Counted from the stretch's first letter, positions 1 to 7,988 are shown. The stretch: DNA of 22,092 nucleotides from UBA11540 sp045531755 (GCA_045531755.1 JAZSEP010000063.1:1-22092); one strand, 5' to 3'. Translations and numbers: made by a program. Notes: generated by a model from the letters alone, not told the origin.

Positions 1-1091
1 GAATCGACGCCGTCACCCTCTGCACCAAGACCTGCACAGATGTGCAGATTTCCGCCGTTCACAGCAAAAACCGAAACACCGTCCTCGTTGACGTTGATGC
101 CGTCGTCCTGCGAATAGATGTTGACGTTACCGCCGTTTATCGACAGATGAAGCTCGGAGTTTAATCCCTCGAATCCCGAGGTGATGTTGAGAACCCCGTC
201 ACCGCCGTTTATATTCAGACTTTGATAGGAATAAAACGCTCCGTCCACCTTCAAACGCTTCTTCTGTGCAGGATACTCGTCGCCAGACTCCTCGTCCTTG
301 TATTGAGCCTTGAGGATTCTGAAGATGTTAGTGCCCGAAACGTTGTTGACTGTGCCGTCAGCAATCTCAACAACCGCACCTGCGTTTGATGTGTCGGCGA
401 CGTGGCTGTTGGTATCGCGCTCTTCCCAAGCGTTGTCACATTCGTAAACGTCGGCAAAAACCACACCGCTTGCAACGGTGCATTCTATATCAACACCGTT
501 CAGGATAAGGGTGACCTTTTGCGACGGGTCGTCAAAAGCGTCCTCAAGCTCAATTCTGATCTGTCCGTGCCACTCACCGCTGAGTGAGTAGGTGCCTGCC
601 TGCGTGATGTGCAAAACCGCATTTTGATACGCCTCTTCCTTGGAGTGCATCATCTGTGACGGGAATCCTGTTTTCAAAACGGGCAGGGTGGAAAAAATAT
701 AGTTTTCGTATCCTTCCGCTTCGTAAAAATAAGCATATTCCTGCTCTCCGTCGTAGTTTACCTTTTTGAACTTAGCCTCGTCCAAAAGCGGATAATAGTA
801 GATGTCGTGGGCGATATAAACCGCATCCTCACCGCTCGGCTTGGTGCCGGTATAGTACTCCGCGGGAGAGTTCTTGATCTCGTCGTGAGCAACCGTCGGG
901 TCAACGTTCCAAACGTAGTCGTACTCCGGCACGGCAACGCCGTCAACGGTCGCCGTGTGCTTGTATCCGCCTTCATCCTCAACGGAAGAAAGGTCAACGT
1001 AAACTATCCGCCTGCCATCGTCGGCAAAAGCCGTCGGACAGACCCCAAGAACCAGAATTACCGCAAGAAACAAAGCCAAAAAACGCCTCAT
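1..1091 (-). CDS. Secreted carbohydrate-binding protein, Cthe_2159-like (C-terminus cut by window edge)
   Basis: The reading frame is open from the ATG at 1091 to the window edge, giving 363 codons of a longer protein. Residues 1-23 form a signal peptide (RR, hydrophobic core, TAFA before DD), so the protein is exported. From about residue 160 it shows the pattern of the Cthe_2159 family: a GTYSLSG-WHGQI start, a VTLILNGVDIEC strand, then GTVNNVSG. Glycine/asparagine-rich beta-helix rungs follow, such as LNINGGDGVLNITSG and SINGGNVNIYSQDDGIN. The founding member from Clostridium thermocellum binds cellulose and acidic polysaccharide and resembles pectate lyases in fold. No catalytic role is claimed here. 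The start is supported by AAGGAG eight bases upstream. It lies downstream of, and in the same direction as, the AraC-type regulator, 101 bases away. The first 140 residues, rich in Tyr, Asp and Glu, are not recognised. Confidence 0.8.
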   Translation of the reverse strand, partial: MRRFLALFLAVILVLGVCPTAFADDGRRIVYVDLSSVEDEGGYKHTATVDGVAVPEYDYVWNVDPTVAHDEIKNSPAEYYTGTKPSGEDAVYIAHDIYYYPLLDEAKFKKVNYDGEQEYAYFYEAEGYENYIFSTLPVLKTGFPSQMMHSKEEAYQNAVLHITQAGTYSLSGEWHGQIRIELEDAFDDPSQKVTLILNGVDIECTVASGVVFADVYECDNAWEERDTNSHVADTSNAGAVVEIADGTVNNVSGTNIFRILKAQYKDEESGDEYPAQKKRLKVDGAFYSYQSLNINGGDGVLNITSGFEGLNSELHLSINGGNVNIYSQDDGINVNEDGVSVFAVNGGNLHICAGLGAEGDGVD

Positions 1092-1134
1092 AAAACAAAC
1101 TCCTTTTCGGAAATTACGTTAATATAATATCCTC

Positions 1135-1151
1135 AAAAATTGACAATTTTT
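1135..1151. promoter_or_regulatory. 17-bp palindrome upstream of the carbohydrate-binding gene
   Basis: AAAAATTG, one central base, CAATTTTT forms a perfect inverted repeat in the 101-base gap between the AraC-type gene and the carbohydrate-binding gene. On the minus strand it contains a TTGTCA that could serve as a -35 element, with an AT-rich TATATT stretch downstream at suboptimal spacing. It could be an operator or simply part of an AT-rich promoter. Confidence 0.3.
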
Positions 1152-1192
1152 CAGAATACGGGTAAACAAGGAGTAAAGAAAATGTTAACAAA

Positions 1193-1963
1193 TTACTCCA
1201 CAAAATTGTAGGAATATTTCGACGGGGGCACGCCTGTTATCCTGTGAAACTGTGAGGAAAAATACTTGTAATCCTCAAATCCGCACATCTCGGCAATCTC
1301 CAAAAGGGAATAGTATCCGCTTTCAATCAGATTCACCGCGTGCTTTATACGGGTGTTTATGATGTATCTTTTTGGCGAGATGCCAAACTGCTTCTGGAAG
1401 AGCTTTCGCAGATATACTTCGCTTATGTTGGACGCCTTTGCAACGTCCGCCACAGAAATCGCAGGGTTTGTGAAGTTGTCCTTTATGTAACGCACCGAGT
1501 TTTCTATTCGATGGTCGTAACGGCTTTGCGAAGGGGTCTGTTCACGGATTTTTGCAAAAATCATATACAAAATCGCGCTGCAGCGGAGCCGATACCCGCG
1601 CTCCTTTTTTCGCCAGCAATCAAGGATTTCCTTAAAAAGCGGAGCAATTTCCTCGGGCCTTGGCGGATAAAAAAGCTCAATCGACGTCGAAAAATAGTCA
1701 ATCGAATTGAAATGTATGACGATAAACTCGTCAACCTTCGACCGACGGGTGTAGTCAACGTTTGCAGGAACGAAAACAATCGAATTGTCTTTGAGCGACA
1801 AAACCTCGTCCTCCGTTATAAACTCGGTGTCCGCCCTAAAACGAAAGGAAAGCGCATCAAAATTTCGTCCGCTGTTATAGACGTTTACGTCGTTTCGCTT
1901 GATTTCCCTGACCTCAAGAAGCTTGAAAGAAAGAGTATCTTTTTCGAAAATCAATAAAATCAC
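1193..1963 (-). CDS. AraC-family transcriptional regulator
   Basis: A protein of about 256 residues with the usual two-part AraC layout. The N-terminal 140 residues form a probable cupin-like effector domain (NVYNSGRNFDALSFRFRADTEF, VFVPANVDYTRRS). A C-terminal double helix-turn-helix runs from about 155 to 250, with ISVADVAKASNISEVYLRKLFQKQFG as the first HTH and SLLEIAEMCGFEDYKYFSSQFHRITGVPPSKY as the second. The latter matches the AraC signature closely. The listed start is GTG at 1963, but a TTG three codons in, at 1954, is better spaced from AGGGGTG and may be the true start. The gene is divergent from the five-gene sugar operon at 2115, which is its most likely target, and precedes the carbohydrate-binding gene on its own strand. 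The effector is probably a sugar or sugar acid; this is inferred from neighbours only. Confidence 0.9.
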   Translation of the reverse strand: MILLIFEKDTLSFKLLEVREIKRNDVNVYNSGRNFDALSFRFRADTEFITEDEVLSLKDNSIVFVPANVDYTRRSKVDEFIVIHFNSIDYFSTSIELFYPPRPEEIAPLFKEILDCWRKKERGYRLRCSAILYMIFAKIREQTPSQSRYDHRIENSVRYIKDNFTNPAISVADVAKASNISEVYLRKLFQKQFGISPKRYIINTRIKHAVNLIESGYYSLLEIAEMCGFEDYKYFSSQFHRITGVPPSKYSYNFVE

Positions 1964-2041
1964 CCCTGTTTCAAAACAATAATAACATATTTGTTTCGTT
2001 TTTTCAACCTTTTGTTTTGTTTAATGAGTTTTTATTCGTTA

Positions 2042-2057
2042 TATAATAAGCTATAAT
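2042..2057 (+). promoter_or_regulatory. Candidate -10 elements of the sugar operon
   Basis: Two TATAAT hexamers sit at 2042-2047 and 2052-2057, in the 150-base divergent region and about 60 bases before the dehydratase start. Neither has a good -35 element 17 bases upstream, which is common at promoters that need an AraC-type activator. T-rich direct repeats around 1990-2024, and TGTTTC at 1967-1972 and 1992-1997, could be activator sites; this is weak. Confidence 0.4.
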
Positions 2058-2114
2058 TCAGTTATAGGCAATATCGAAATTTAAAACTTGTTCAAAAAAC
2101 AGGGAGGCAATATT

Positions 2115-3452
2115 ATGAATTTCTGCTCAAATCCATCAGAACTCAGAATCACCGATATGCGTTTTGTCGATATCGATGGCGCGCCCAAGCGTTGTACCAT
2201 CCTCAGAATCGACACAAACCAAGGCATATCCGGCTTTGGTGAGGTGCGTGACGCATCCTCCAAAACCTACGCTCTTATGCTCAAGAGTCGTATCTTGGGC
2301 GAGAACCCTTGCAACGTTGACAAAATCTTCAGAAAGATTAAACAGTTCGGCGGACCCTCCCGTCAGGGCGGCGGCGTTTCCGGTGTAGAAATCGCACTTT
2401 GGGACCTCGCAGGCAAGGCATACGGCGTTCCGGTCTACCAGCTTCTCGGCGGAAAGTTCCGCGATGAAGTACGCGTATACTGCGACACCGACGTTGACGG
2501 AAAGCACACAGGACACGATATGGGTCTTGCACTCAAGAAGAGAATGGATATGGGCTTCACCTTCCTGAAGATGGACCTCGGTATCGGACTTCTCCTTGAC
2601 GAGCCCGGAACACTCAACGCTCCTCTCGGCTTCATCGAAGATATGAAGAAGTACGCTTCTCATATTCTCAACGTACAGGGCGGTTCCGTAACCTCTGATA
2701 TGGTAAGACATCAGAAGAGCTATTCTATCGTTACAACAGCACACCCCCACACAGGTATCCATCTCACCGAGAAGGGTCTTGATTACCTCGAGAACTACGT
2801 TAAAGAGGTTCGTGAGGTCATCGGCTACGACGTTCCCCTTGCTATCGACCACTTTGGACATATCTGCGTAGAGGATTGTATCCGCTTTGCACGCAGAATG
2901 GAACCCTACAACCTTGCTTGGATCGAGGATATGGTTCCGTGGATTTATACCGATCAGTACGTAAGACTCAAGAACGCTACAACCGTTCCCGTATGTACAG
3001 GTGAAGACATCTACCTCAAGGAAGGCTTTGAAACACTCATCAAGGCAGGCGGCGTTTCCGTTATCCATCCTGACATCCTCACCTGCGGCGGTGCGCTTGA
3101 GATGAAGAAGATTGCCGACATCGCTGACGAGCACGGCGTTGCAACAGCAATACATATGGCAGAGAGCCCCGTTGCTTGCCTCGCAGCCGTTCACACAGCA
3201 GCAGCTATGCACAACGTTTTGGCGCTTGAGTTCCATTCCGTTGACGTACCGTGGTGGGCAGATATGGTTACAGGTATTGATAACCCCATCTTCAAGGATG
3301 GCTTCATAAAGGTTCCCGAGAAGCCCGGACTTGGCTTCGACGACCTCAACGAAGAGGTGCTCAGAGAGCACATCAACCCCAACATCCCCGGCTACTTCGA
3401 ACCCACGGATGAATGGAATCAGGAATTTTCAAACGATAGAATCTGGAGCTGA
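2115..3452 (+). CDS. Enolase-superfamily (mandelate racemase-type) acid-sugar dehydratase
   Basis: A 445-residue member of the mandelate racemase/muconate lactonizing group. These enzymes abstract a proton next to a carboxylate, and most bacterial paralogues dehydrate sugar acids to 2-keto-3-deoxy acids. The capping domain is about residues 1-115. The barrel shows Mg ligands D245 (IDHFGH), E271 (WIED) and E297 (TGED), and a D320/H347 dyad. These spacings (26, 26 and 27) equal those of mandelate racemase D195/E221/E247 and D270/H297. The second-strand motif is K152-M-D154 rather than KxK, and about 60 extra residues lie between it and D245. The start is chosen by GGGAGG seven bases before ATG 2115; an in-frame TTG at 2088 lacks such a site. 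It is the first gene of the operon, five bases before the RraA-like gene. Exact substrate not deducible. Confidence 0.85.
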   Translation: MNFCSNPSELRITDMRFVDIDGAPKRCTILRIDTNQGISGFGEVRDASSKTYALMLKSRILGENPCNVDKIFRKIKQFGGPSRQGGGVSGVEIALWDLAGKAYGVPVYQLLGGKFRDEVRVYCDTDVDGKHTGHDMGLALKKRMDMGFTFLKMDLGIGLLLDEPGTLNAPLGFIEDMKKYASHILNVQGGSVTSDMVRHQKSYSIVTTAHPHTGIHLTEKGLDYLENYVKEVREVIGYDVPLAIDHFGHICVEDCIRFARRMEPYNLAWIEDMVPWIYTDQYVRLKNATTVPVCTGEDIYLKEGFETLIKAGGVSVIHPDILTCGGALEMKKIADIADEHGVATAIHMAESPVACLAAVHTAAAMHNVLALEFHSVDVPWWADMVTGIDNPIFKDGFIKVPEKPGLGFDDLNEEVLREHINPNIPGYFEPTDEWNQEFSNDRIWS

Positions 3453-3457
3453 TTGAT

Positions 3458-4372
3458 ATGCATTTTAATGATAGAGAAAGAATAATCGCGCTCACACCCC
3501 TCTGGAAAGGCGAAAGACTTCCCGACGGAAGACCGAAGGTTGAGGACAAGTACCTCGACGCACTCTACGGTATGACACTTGAAGAGGTTTGGAAGCCTAT
3601 CTACGTTTTGGGATATGAGCATCAGTTCGTAGGCGGAGGTCTTGCACCTCTGCACACACTCCACGACGACGGCAGAAAGCTCGTCGGCCGTGCAGTAACC
3701 TGCAACTATTGCCCCACCCGTCCCGACCTCCACGACCTTCAGTTTGCCCGTGGCGCAGAGGACGGCAGAAACGGCAACTACAACCAGTGGGTAATCGACA
3801 ATCTCTATGAGAGAGACGTCGTTGTCTGCGATATGTACGACAAGATTTACAAAGGAACCTTCCTCGGCGGAAACCTCACAACAGCTCTCCAGAAGCACAC
3901 CAAAACAGGTGGCGCAGTTGTCTGGGGCGGTGTTCGTGACGTTGAGCAGATGAAGCAGGTTCCCGACGTACAGGTTTACTACCGCGGAATCGACCCCACT
4001 CCTATCCGTGAATTCGTTATGAAGGATTGGAACGACATCACAAACTTCGGCGGCGCAGTCTGCCTCCCCGGCGACATCGTCTTCGGTGCAGGCGGAGGAG
4101 TATTGTTCATCCCCAGCCACCTTGTTGCAGACGTTGTCGAGGGTGCCGCAAAGACACACGTAAAGGACGACTTCGGCTTCGAGATGATCGGTCAGGGCAA
4201 GTTCACTACTGCACAGATTGACAGAAACACCTGGACAGAAGAGATGCTTGATATGCTCGTTGACTGGATCAAGACCGACCCGAGAGGCGAAGCATACCGC
4301 GACCTCGACTGGTCCAAGGAATATGACCTCGCTCGTAACGGCGACCCGAACGATACACAGACAGCTCTGTAA
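3458..4372 (+). CDS. RraA-like / HMG-aldolase-family protein
   Basis: A 304-residue protein with the RraA / 4-hydroxy-4-methyl-2-oxoglutarate aldolase fold signature. The GGVRD motif at 157-161 supplies the Arg (R160) and the metal-site Asp (D161). It is followed by GDIVFGAGGGVLFIP at 205-219, the conserved strand-loop-strand. True aldolases of this family use a divalent metal to cleave 2-oxo acids to pyruvate; RraA itself regulates RNase E. The protein is longer than classic RraA (about 160 residues), with added N-terminal (1-45) and C-terminal (235-304) segments. Such long forms often sit beside sugar-acid dehydratases. Here it lies five bases after the dehydratase stop, so an aldolase acting on the dehydratase product is the best guess. 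Other activities, such as isomerase, cannot be excluded. Confidence 0.8.
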   Translation: MHFNDRERIIALTPLWKGERLPDGRPKVEDKYLDALYGMTLEEVWKPIYVLGYEHQFVGGGLAPLHTLHDDGRKLVGRAVTCNYCPTRPDLHDLQFARGAEDGRNGNYNQWVIDNLYERDVVVCDMYDKIYKGTFLGGNLTTALQKHTKTGGAVVWGGVRDVEQMKQVPDVQVYYRGIDPTPIREFVMKDWNDITNFGGAVCLPGDIVFGAGGGVLFIPSHLVADVVEGAAKTHVKDDFGFEMIGQGKFTTAQIDRNTWTEEMLDMLVDWIKTDPRGEAYRDLDWSKEYDLARNGDPNDTQTAL

Positions 4373-4384
4373 GGGGGAAGAGTA

Positions 4385-5764
4385 ATGCTACTCCAATTCA
4401 AGACCAAAATGACTGCACAGGAAAAGTATGACCTGTACATGAAAACCTACCTCGACCGCAAGGACGAGTTTGACAAAATCGTCGAAGAAGGCGTTGAAAA
4501 ACACCGTAAGGGCGACTGCAAGCTTCGCTTTGTCGATAAGGACGGAAAACCTGTTGCAGGAAAAAAGGTAACCCTCACACAGAAGACCCACGATTTCAAA
4601 TACGGCGCGAATATCTTCATGCTCGACGAGTTCGAGAAGGAAGAGGATAACAAGGAGTACCGCCGCTTCTTCAAGGAGTACTTCAACCTCGCAACCGTTC
4701 CTTTCTACTGGGGCGATCTTGAGCCCGTAGAGGGAAAACCCCGCTATGCCAAGGACAGCGAAAAGGTTTACCGCCGTCCTGCTCCCGACCTCTGCGTTGA
4801 GTACTGTGAGGAAAACGGAATTCTCCCCAAGCTTCACTGTCTGGTATATGAGAACCATCTTCCCGAGTGGGCAAAAAAGCTCTCCCACGATGACCTCAAG
4901 AAAAGATACGAACAGCGCTTTCAGGAGATTGCAGAGCGTTATCGCGGAAAGATGTGGGAATTTGAGGTAATCAACGAGGTACAGTTCCAGCACAGCGGTT
5001 CTCCTCTTTCCGACGACAAGGATATCGTCGAATGGGCTTTTGAATTGGCACACAAGTACTTCGAAGGTGAGAAGCTCGTCATCAACGACGCAGGCTCCTC
5101 CCTGGTTCAGATAGGTACCGTCTGGGGCCGCCCCCATATCAGCTGGCGCTCGGCGTTTATGCTCTATATCGAGAACCTGCTTTTAAAGGGCGTAAAGTTT
5201 GACAAGATCGGTATACAGAACCACCAGTTCACAGGTGCAAGCTCCAAAACCGACGAGCAGTACGAAGCTACCATAAAGAGCGAGGTTGACCAAAACAACC
5301 CCTTCAAGATTATGGCAGGACTTGACAGGCTCGCTTCCTTTAATCTCCCCATCGAGATTACAGAGGTAACAATCCCCACCTTCGGCGAAACCGAGGAGGA
5401 TGAGGAGCTTCAGGCTCAGATGCTCAAGGTGCGCTTTTCCGCTTGGTTTGCGCATCCTGCAGTAGACGCAGTCGTATATTGGAACACGGTTGACGGCCAT
5501 GCATGGCTTGGAAATCCCAACTGGGTAGAGAACAACTGCCTTGGCGGACTTTTCCACCAGGACCTCACCCCCAAAAAATCCGCGCTTATGTTCAAAAAGC
5601 TCTTCTCGGAGATTTGGCACACCGACCTCGAGCTCACAACCGACTCTGACGGCTGTGTTGATTTCAGGGGCTTCTACGGTGACTATACTGCACAGCTCGG
5701 CGAGAACGAGGTTAAATTCGGAATTCATAAGGGCGAAGCAGACAATTTTGAATTAACTGTTTAA
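4385..5764 (+). CDS. Cytoplasmic GH10 (endo-1,4-beta-xylanase-like) glycoside hydrolase
   Basis: A 459-residue GH10-like enzyme. Residues 45-80 form the small beta segment (KLRFVDKDGKPVAGKKVTL, KYGANIF) that precedes the barrel in many GH10-like proteins. Barrel landmarks are KLHCLVYENHLPEW at 149-162, matching the GHTLVWHSQ-PEW region; the acid/base E198 in VINEV; the nucleophile E327 in EITEV; and YWNTVDGHAW at 365-374. GH10 enzymes cleave beta-1,4 xylan or related glycans with retention. There is no signal peptide, so it should act inside the cell on imported oligosaccharides or glycosides. The canonical GHTLVWH segment is altered to HCLVYEN, so specificity may differ from xylan. The start at 4385 has GGGGGAAGAG just upstream and follows the RraA-like stop by 12 bases. 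An ATG at 4409 is an alternative. Confidence 0.85.
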   Translation: MLLQFKTKMTAQEKYDLYMKTYLDRKDEFDKIVEEGVEKHRKGDCKLRFVDKDGKPVAGKKVTLTQKTHDFKYGANIFMLDEFEKEEDNKEYRRFFKEYFNLATVPFYWGDLEPVEGKPRYAKDSEKVYRRPAPDLCVEYCEENGILPKLHCLVYENHLPEWAKKLSHDDLKKRYEQRFQEIAERYRGKMWEFEVINEVQFQHSGSPLSDDKDIVEWAFELAHKYFEGEKLVINDAGSSLVQIGTVWGRPHISWRSAFMLYIENLLLKGVKFDKIGIQNHQFTGASSKTDEQYEATIKSEVDQNNPFKIMAGLDRLASFNLPIEITEVTIPTFGETEEDEELQAQMLKVRFSAWFAHPAVDAVVYWNTVDGHAWLGNPNWVENNCLGGLFHQDLTPKKSALMFKKLFSEIWHTDLELTTDSDGCVDFRGFYGDYTAQLGENEVKFGIHKGEADNFELTV

Positions 5765-5775
5765 AGGTGATAAAG

Positions 5776-6504
5776 ATGAAAACAGCACTTGTCACAGGTT
5801 CCTCAAGAGGAATCGGCAGAGCGATAGCAATGCGACTTGCAAAGGACGGCTATAAGGTGATCATCCACGGCGCTTCCGCTTCCAAAAAGGCGGAGGAAGC
5901 ACGCGATGCCATCATTGCAAACGGCGGTCAGGCAGAAGTTATGATTGCCAACCTCTGCGATATAAAGGAAGTCAAGGCTTTGGGCGAAAAGATAAAGGAC
6001 GTTGACGTGCTTGTACTCAACGCATCCCTGCAGTACCGCACTCCTTGGCAGGAAATCACAACCGAGGCTTGCTTTGAGCAGCTCACCTGCAACTTCGTTG
6101 CAAGTATGCATCTCATTCAGGCAGTAGCAGACAGTATGAAGGCGAAAAAATGGGGCCGCGTAATAACCATCGGCTCCGTTCAGGAGGCAAAGCCTCACCC
6201 CGATATGCTTGTCTACTCCGCAAGTAAGGCTGCACAGACAAATATGGTAGAATCCCTTTCTCTCCAGCTTGCAAAGGACGGAATTACAGTAAACAACGTG
6301 GCTCCCGGAGTTATCTATACCGATAGAAACGTCGAGGCACTTTCCGACCCCGACTATGCAAAGAAGGTTACAGACTCCATCCCCGTAGGCTTCTACGGAG
6401 AGCCCGAGGATTGCGCAGGTATCGTTTCCCTGCTTTGCTCCGAGGAAGGAAGATACATCACAGGACAGAACATCTTTGTAGACGGAGGTAAAAGTGTACA
6501 ATGA
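5776..6504 (+). CDS. SDR-family NAD(P)-dependent oxidoreductase (sugar operon)
   Basis: A 242-residue classical short-chain dehydrogenase/reductase. The cofactor motif TGSSRGIG is at 7-14, LNAS at 81-84 stands in for NNAG, and the catalytic residues are S134, Y147 and K151 (YSASK). NNVAPGVI at 173-180 and a C-terminal ITGQNIFVDGG are typical of the FabG-like branch. The start is the ATG at 5776, because AGGTGA lies five bases upstream; an in-frame GTG at 5767 is part of that binding site. It follows the GH10 stop by 11 bases and overlaps the next gene by four (ATGA), so the two are probably translationally coupled. In this setting an aldose 1-dehydrogenase making a lactone is plausible, but the sequence alone cannot separate this from other alcohol or ketone substrates. 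Confidence 0.88.
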   Translation: MKTALVTGSSRGIGRAIAMRLAKDGYKVIIHGASASKKAEEARDAIIANGGQAEVMIANLCDIKEVKALGEKIKDVDVLVLNASLQYRTPWQEITTEACFEQLTCNFVASMHLIQAVADSMKAKKWGRVITIGSVQEAKPHPDMLVYSASKAAQTNMVESLSLQLAKDGITVNNVAPGVIYTDRNVEALSDPDYAKKVTDSIPVGFYGEPEDCAGIVSLLCSEEGRYITGQNIFVDGGKSVQ

Positions 6505-7190
6505 CGATACGCTTTTTAGGACAGAGCGGTTATATAATTAAAACCCTCACCTCGTCAATAGCGATCGACCCCTATCTTTCTGATTCGGTAAACCGCGTCG
6601 CAAAGCGTCCTCGCACACTTCCCGTGCCGATTGAGCCCGAAAAGCTCAGGGTGGACGCAGTCATCTGTACCCATAACCACCTCGACCATCTCGACCCCGA
6701 CACCGTGTCAAAGATGGACAAGGAAACAAGCTTCATAACCACCTTCGAGGGCAAAACCGTGCTCGGAGAGATGGGCTTCAAAAAGGTCAAAGCGATAAAG
6801 GAAGGCACCACCGTAAACGTCGGAGATATCTCGATAACAGCGGTATACGCCAACCACACCGTTGAAGCATTCGGACTCATCGTCAAGGCAGACAACACCA
6901 CGCTGTATTTCAGCAGTGACACTCTGTATGACGAAAAGCTTTTCGAGATTGCAAAATACAATCCCGATATGACCTTCATCTGCATCAACGGCAAGCTCGG
7001 CAATATGAACGTTGAGGAAGCGCTCGTAACAGCCGAGAAGATAGGCGCAAAGGTCAACGTACCGAACCACTACGATATGTTCGCGTCAAACTCCGAAGAC
7101 CCCCATAAATTCGCTGACAAGATAAAAGGCGGATTTATAATGGAGTTCAACGAGGAATACGACCTCTCCTACGCCATCACAAATAAATGA
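6501..7190 (+). CDS. Metallo-beta-lactamase-fold hydrolase, UlaG-like (candidate lactonase)
   Basis: A 229-residue MBL-fold protein of the small UlaG-like type. Metal ligands are visible: H58, H60, D62 and H63 in THNHLDHLD, H119, D140 in YFSSD, and H190 in PNHYDMF. The DPYLSDS strand at 23-29 is also characteristic. UlaG opens L-ascorbate-6-phosphate lactone with Mn; relatives hydrolyse other lactones or phosphoesters. Coupling to the dehydrogenase through an ATGA overlap, in an operon with an acid-sugar dehydratase, suggests hydrolysis of the lactone made by the dehydrogenase. It is the last gene of the operon and ends two bases before a strong terminator. It is unlikely to be a beta-lactamase. 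Substrate inferred from context only. Confidence 0.82.
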   Translation: MTIRFLGQSGYIIKTLTSSIAIDPYLSDSVNRVAKRPRTLPVPIEPEKLRVDAVICTHNHLDHLDPDTVSKMDKETSFITTFEGKTVLGEMGFKKVKAIKEGTTVNVGDISITAVYANHTVEAFGLIVKADNTTLYFSSDTLYDEKLFEIAKYNPDMTFICINGKLGNMNVEEALVTAEKIGAKVNVPNHYDMFASNSEDPHKFADKIKGGFIMEFNEEYDLSYAITNK

Positions 7191-7191
7191 T

Positions 7192-7224
7192 AAACAGCGA
7201 GGTGAAATTCACCTCGCTGTTTTT
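7192..7224 (+). terminator. Rho-independent terminator of the sugar operon
   Basis: A perfect 14-bp stem (7192-7205 with 7209-7222), a three-base loop and a T tail begin two bases after the lactonase stop. It may also stop transcripts of the convergent TraX-like gene, although the T tail on that side is short. Confidence 0.9.
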
Positions 7225-7256
7225 ATATAATACGCTGTGCCTGCCGCGTAGGCAGT

Positions 7257-7988
7257 TTATATATGCTTCATCAAAACAAGCTTTATTGCAACTAAAATCA
7301 AAATGTGCAAGGGATAGAAAGCATAGAAGGCATATTTCGAGAATCCGGACTTTATAAATCCGCGTTTGCCATTGTACATGTTGATTGGTATAAATGCCAA
7401 CCACGCAAAAAAACCTCCTGAAAGAAGAGGATAAGCCAAAACCGCTTGTACCGCCGGGTGCTTTTTCAAAACGTACATTAATAGAATCAAAAGTACGCCG
7501 GGCAGACCGTAATCGCACTTTAGAAATATGGCAACAAGCGCGACTGCTGTCAATAGGACCGCTTTGAAAAGCTCAGTGCGGGCGTTTTCGAAAACATATA
7601 GCATCAATACACCTGAAAACAGTGTAAAGAAAACGTTTTGGACTTTGAGGTTAAAAACCTGACCGCTTTTCATAATGTTAAACGGAATTTCAGAGATGAC
7701 AGCAAACAGCAACAAATTAAAAGCATAGCGCTTTTTGCTTCTGGTATGAGAAAAACCTTCGGTAATCAGAAAACAAAAAATCGGGAAAGAGATTCTTCCG
7801 ATTTTTCGCATTAGATAATAGAGGGTTACCGTTTGGGAACCTACAGTAAAAAACGGCTCGGTCATCAAAGAAATTTCAGGCGCAAGTAAAAGCGCAGAAT
7901 GGTCTATAAACATCGTAATAACAGCAATAAGCTTTAGCATACTGCTGCTTAAAATTCTGAATCTGTCTAAAGTTAAACCTTTTGTCAT
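7257..7988 (-). CDS. TraX-family integral membrane protein
   Basis: A 243-residue, very hydrophobic protein with about seven to eight predicted membrane segments. It has the TraX hallmarks: FIDH near residue 28, RKIGRISFPIFCFLITEGFSHTR around 61-83, EIPFN, and a C-terminal FYAFYPLHILIL. TraX of the F plasmid is needed for N-acetylation of pilin. Chromosomal homologues in Clostridia are widespread stand-alone genes, probably membrane acyltransferases of unknown substrate. No conjugation genes are present here, so the F-plasmid role should not be transferred. The start is supported by GAGGTT upstream of the ATG at 7988. It lies 56 bases after the LysR-type gene on the same strand, so read-through is possible. 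It converges on the sugar operon across a shared terminator. Confidence 0.85.
   Translation of the reverse strand: MTKGLTLDRFRILSSSMLKLIAVITMFIDHSALLLAPEISLMTEPFFTVGSQTVTLYYLMRKIGRISFPIFCFLITEGFSHTRSKKRYAFNLLLFAVISEIPFNIMKSGQVFNLKVQNVFFTLFSGVLMLYVFENARTELFKAVLLTAVALVAIFLKCDYGLPGVLLILLMYVLKKHPAVQAVLAYPLLSGGFFAWLAFIPINMYNGKRGFIKSGFSKYAFYAFYPLHILILVAIKLVLMKHI

Noticed and set aside
1340..1957. A 205-codon plus-strand frame over the AraC-type gene
   Set aside because: It is antisense to a gene with an unmistakable AraC HTH signature, and its product has no recognisable motif.
2136..3371. A 411-codon open frame on the minus strand
   Set aside because: It is antisense to the dehydratase gene, whose motifs and ribosome binding site are clear. 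The long frame follows from the codon bias of the real gene, and its Cys-rich product matches no family.
3419..5137. Long minus-strand frames over the RraA-like and GH10 genes
   Set aside because: Both are shadows of well-supported plus-strand genes and lack ribosome binding sites.
7257..7988. Evidence of conjugation from the TraX-like gene
   Set aside because: No other transfer gene is present, and TraX-family proteins are common stand-alone chromosomal genes in Clostridia.
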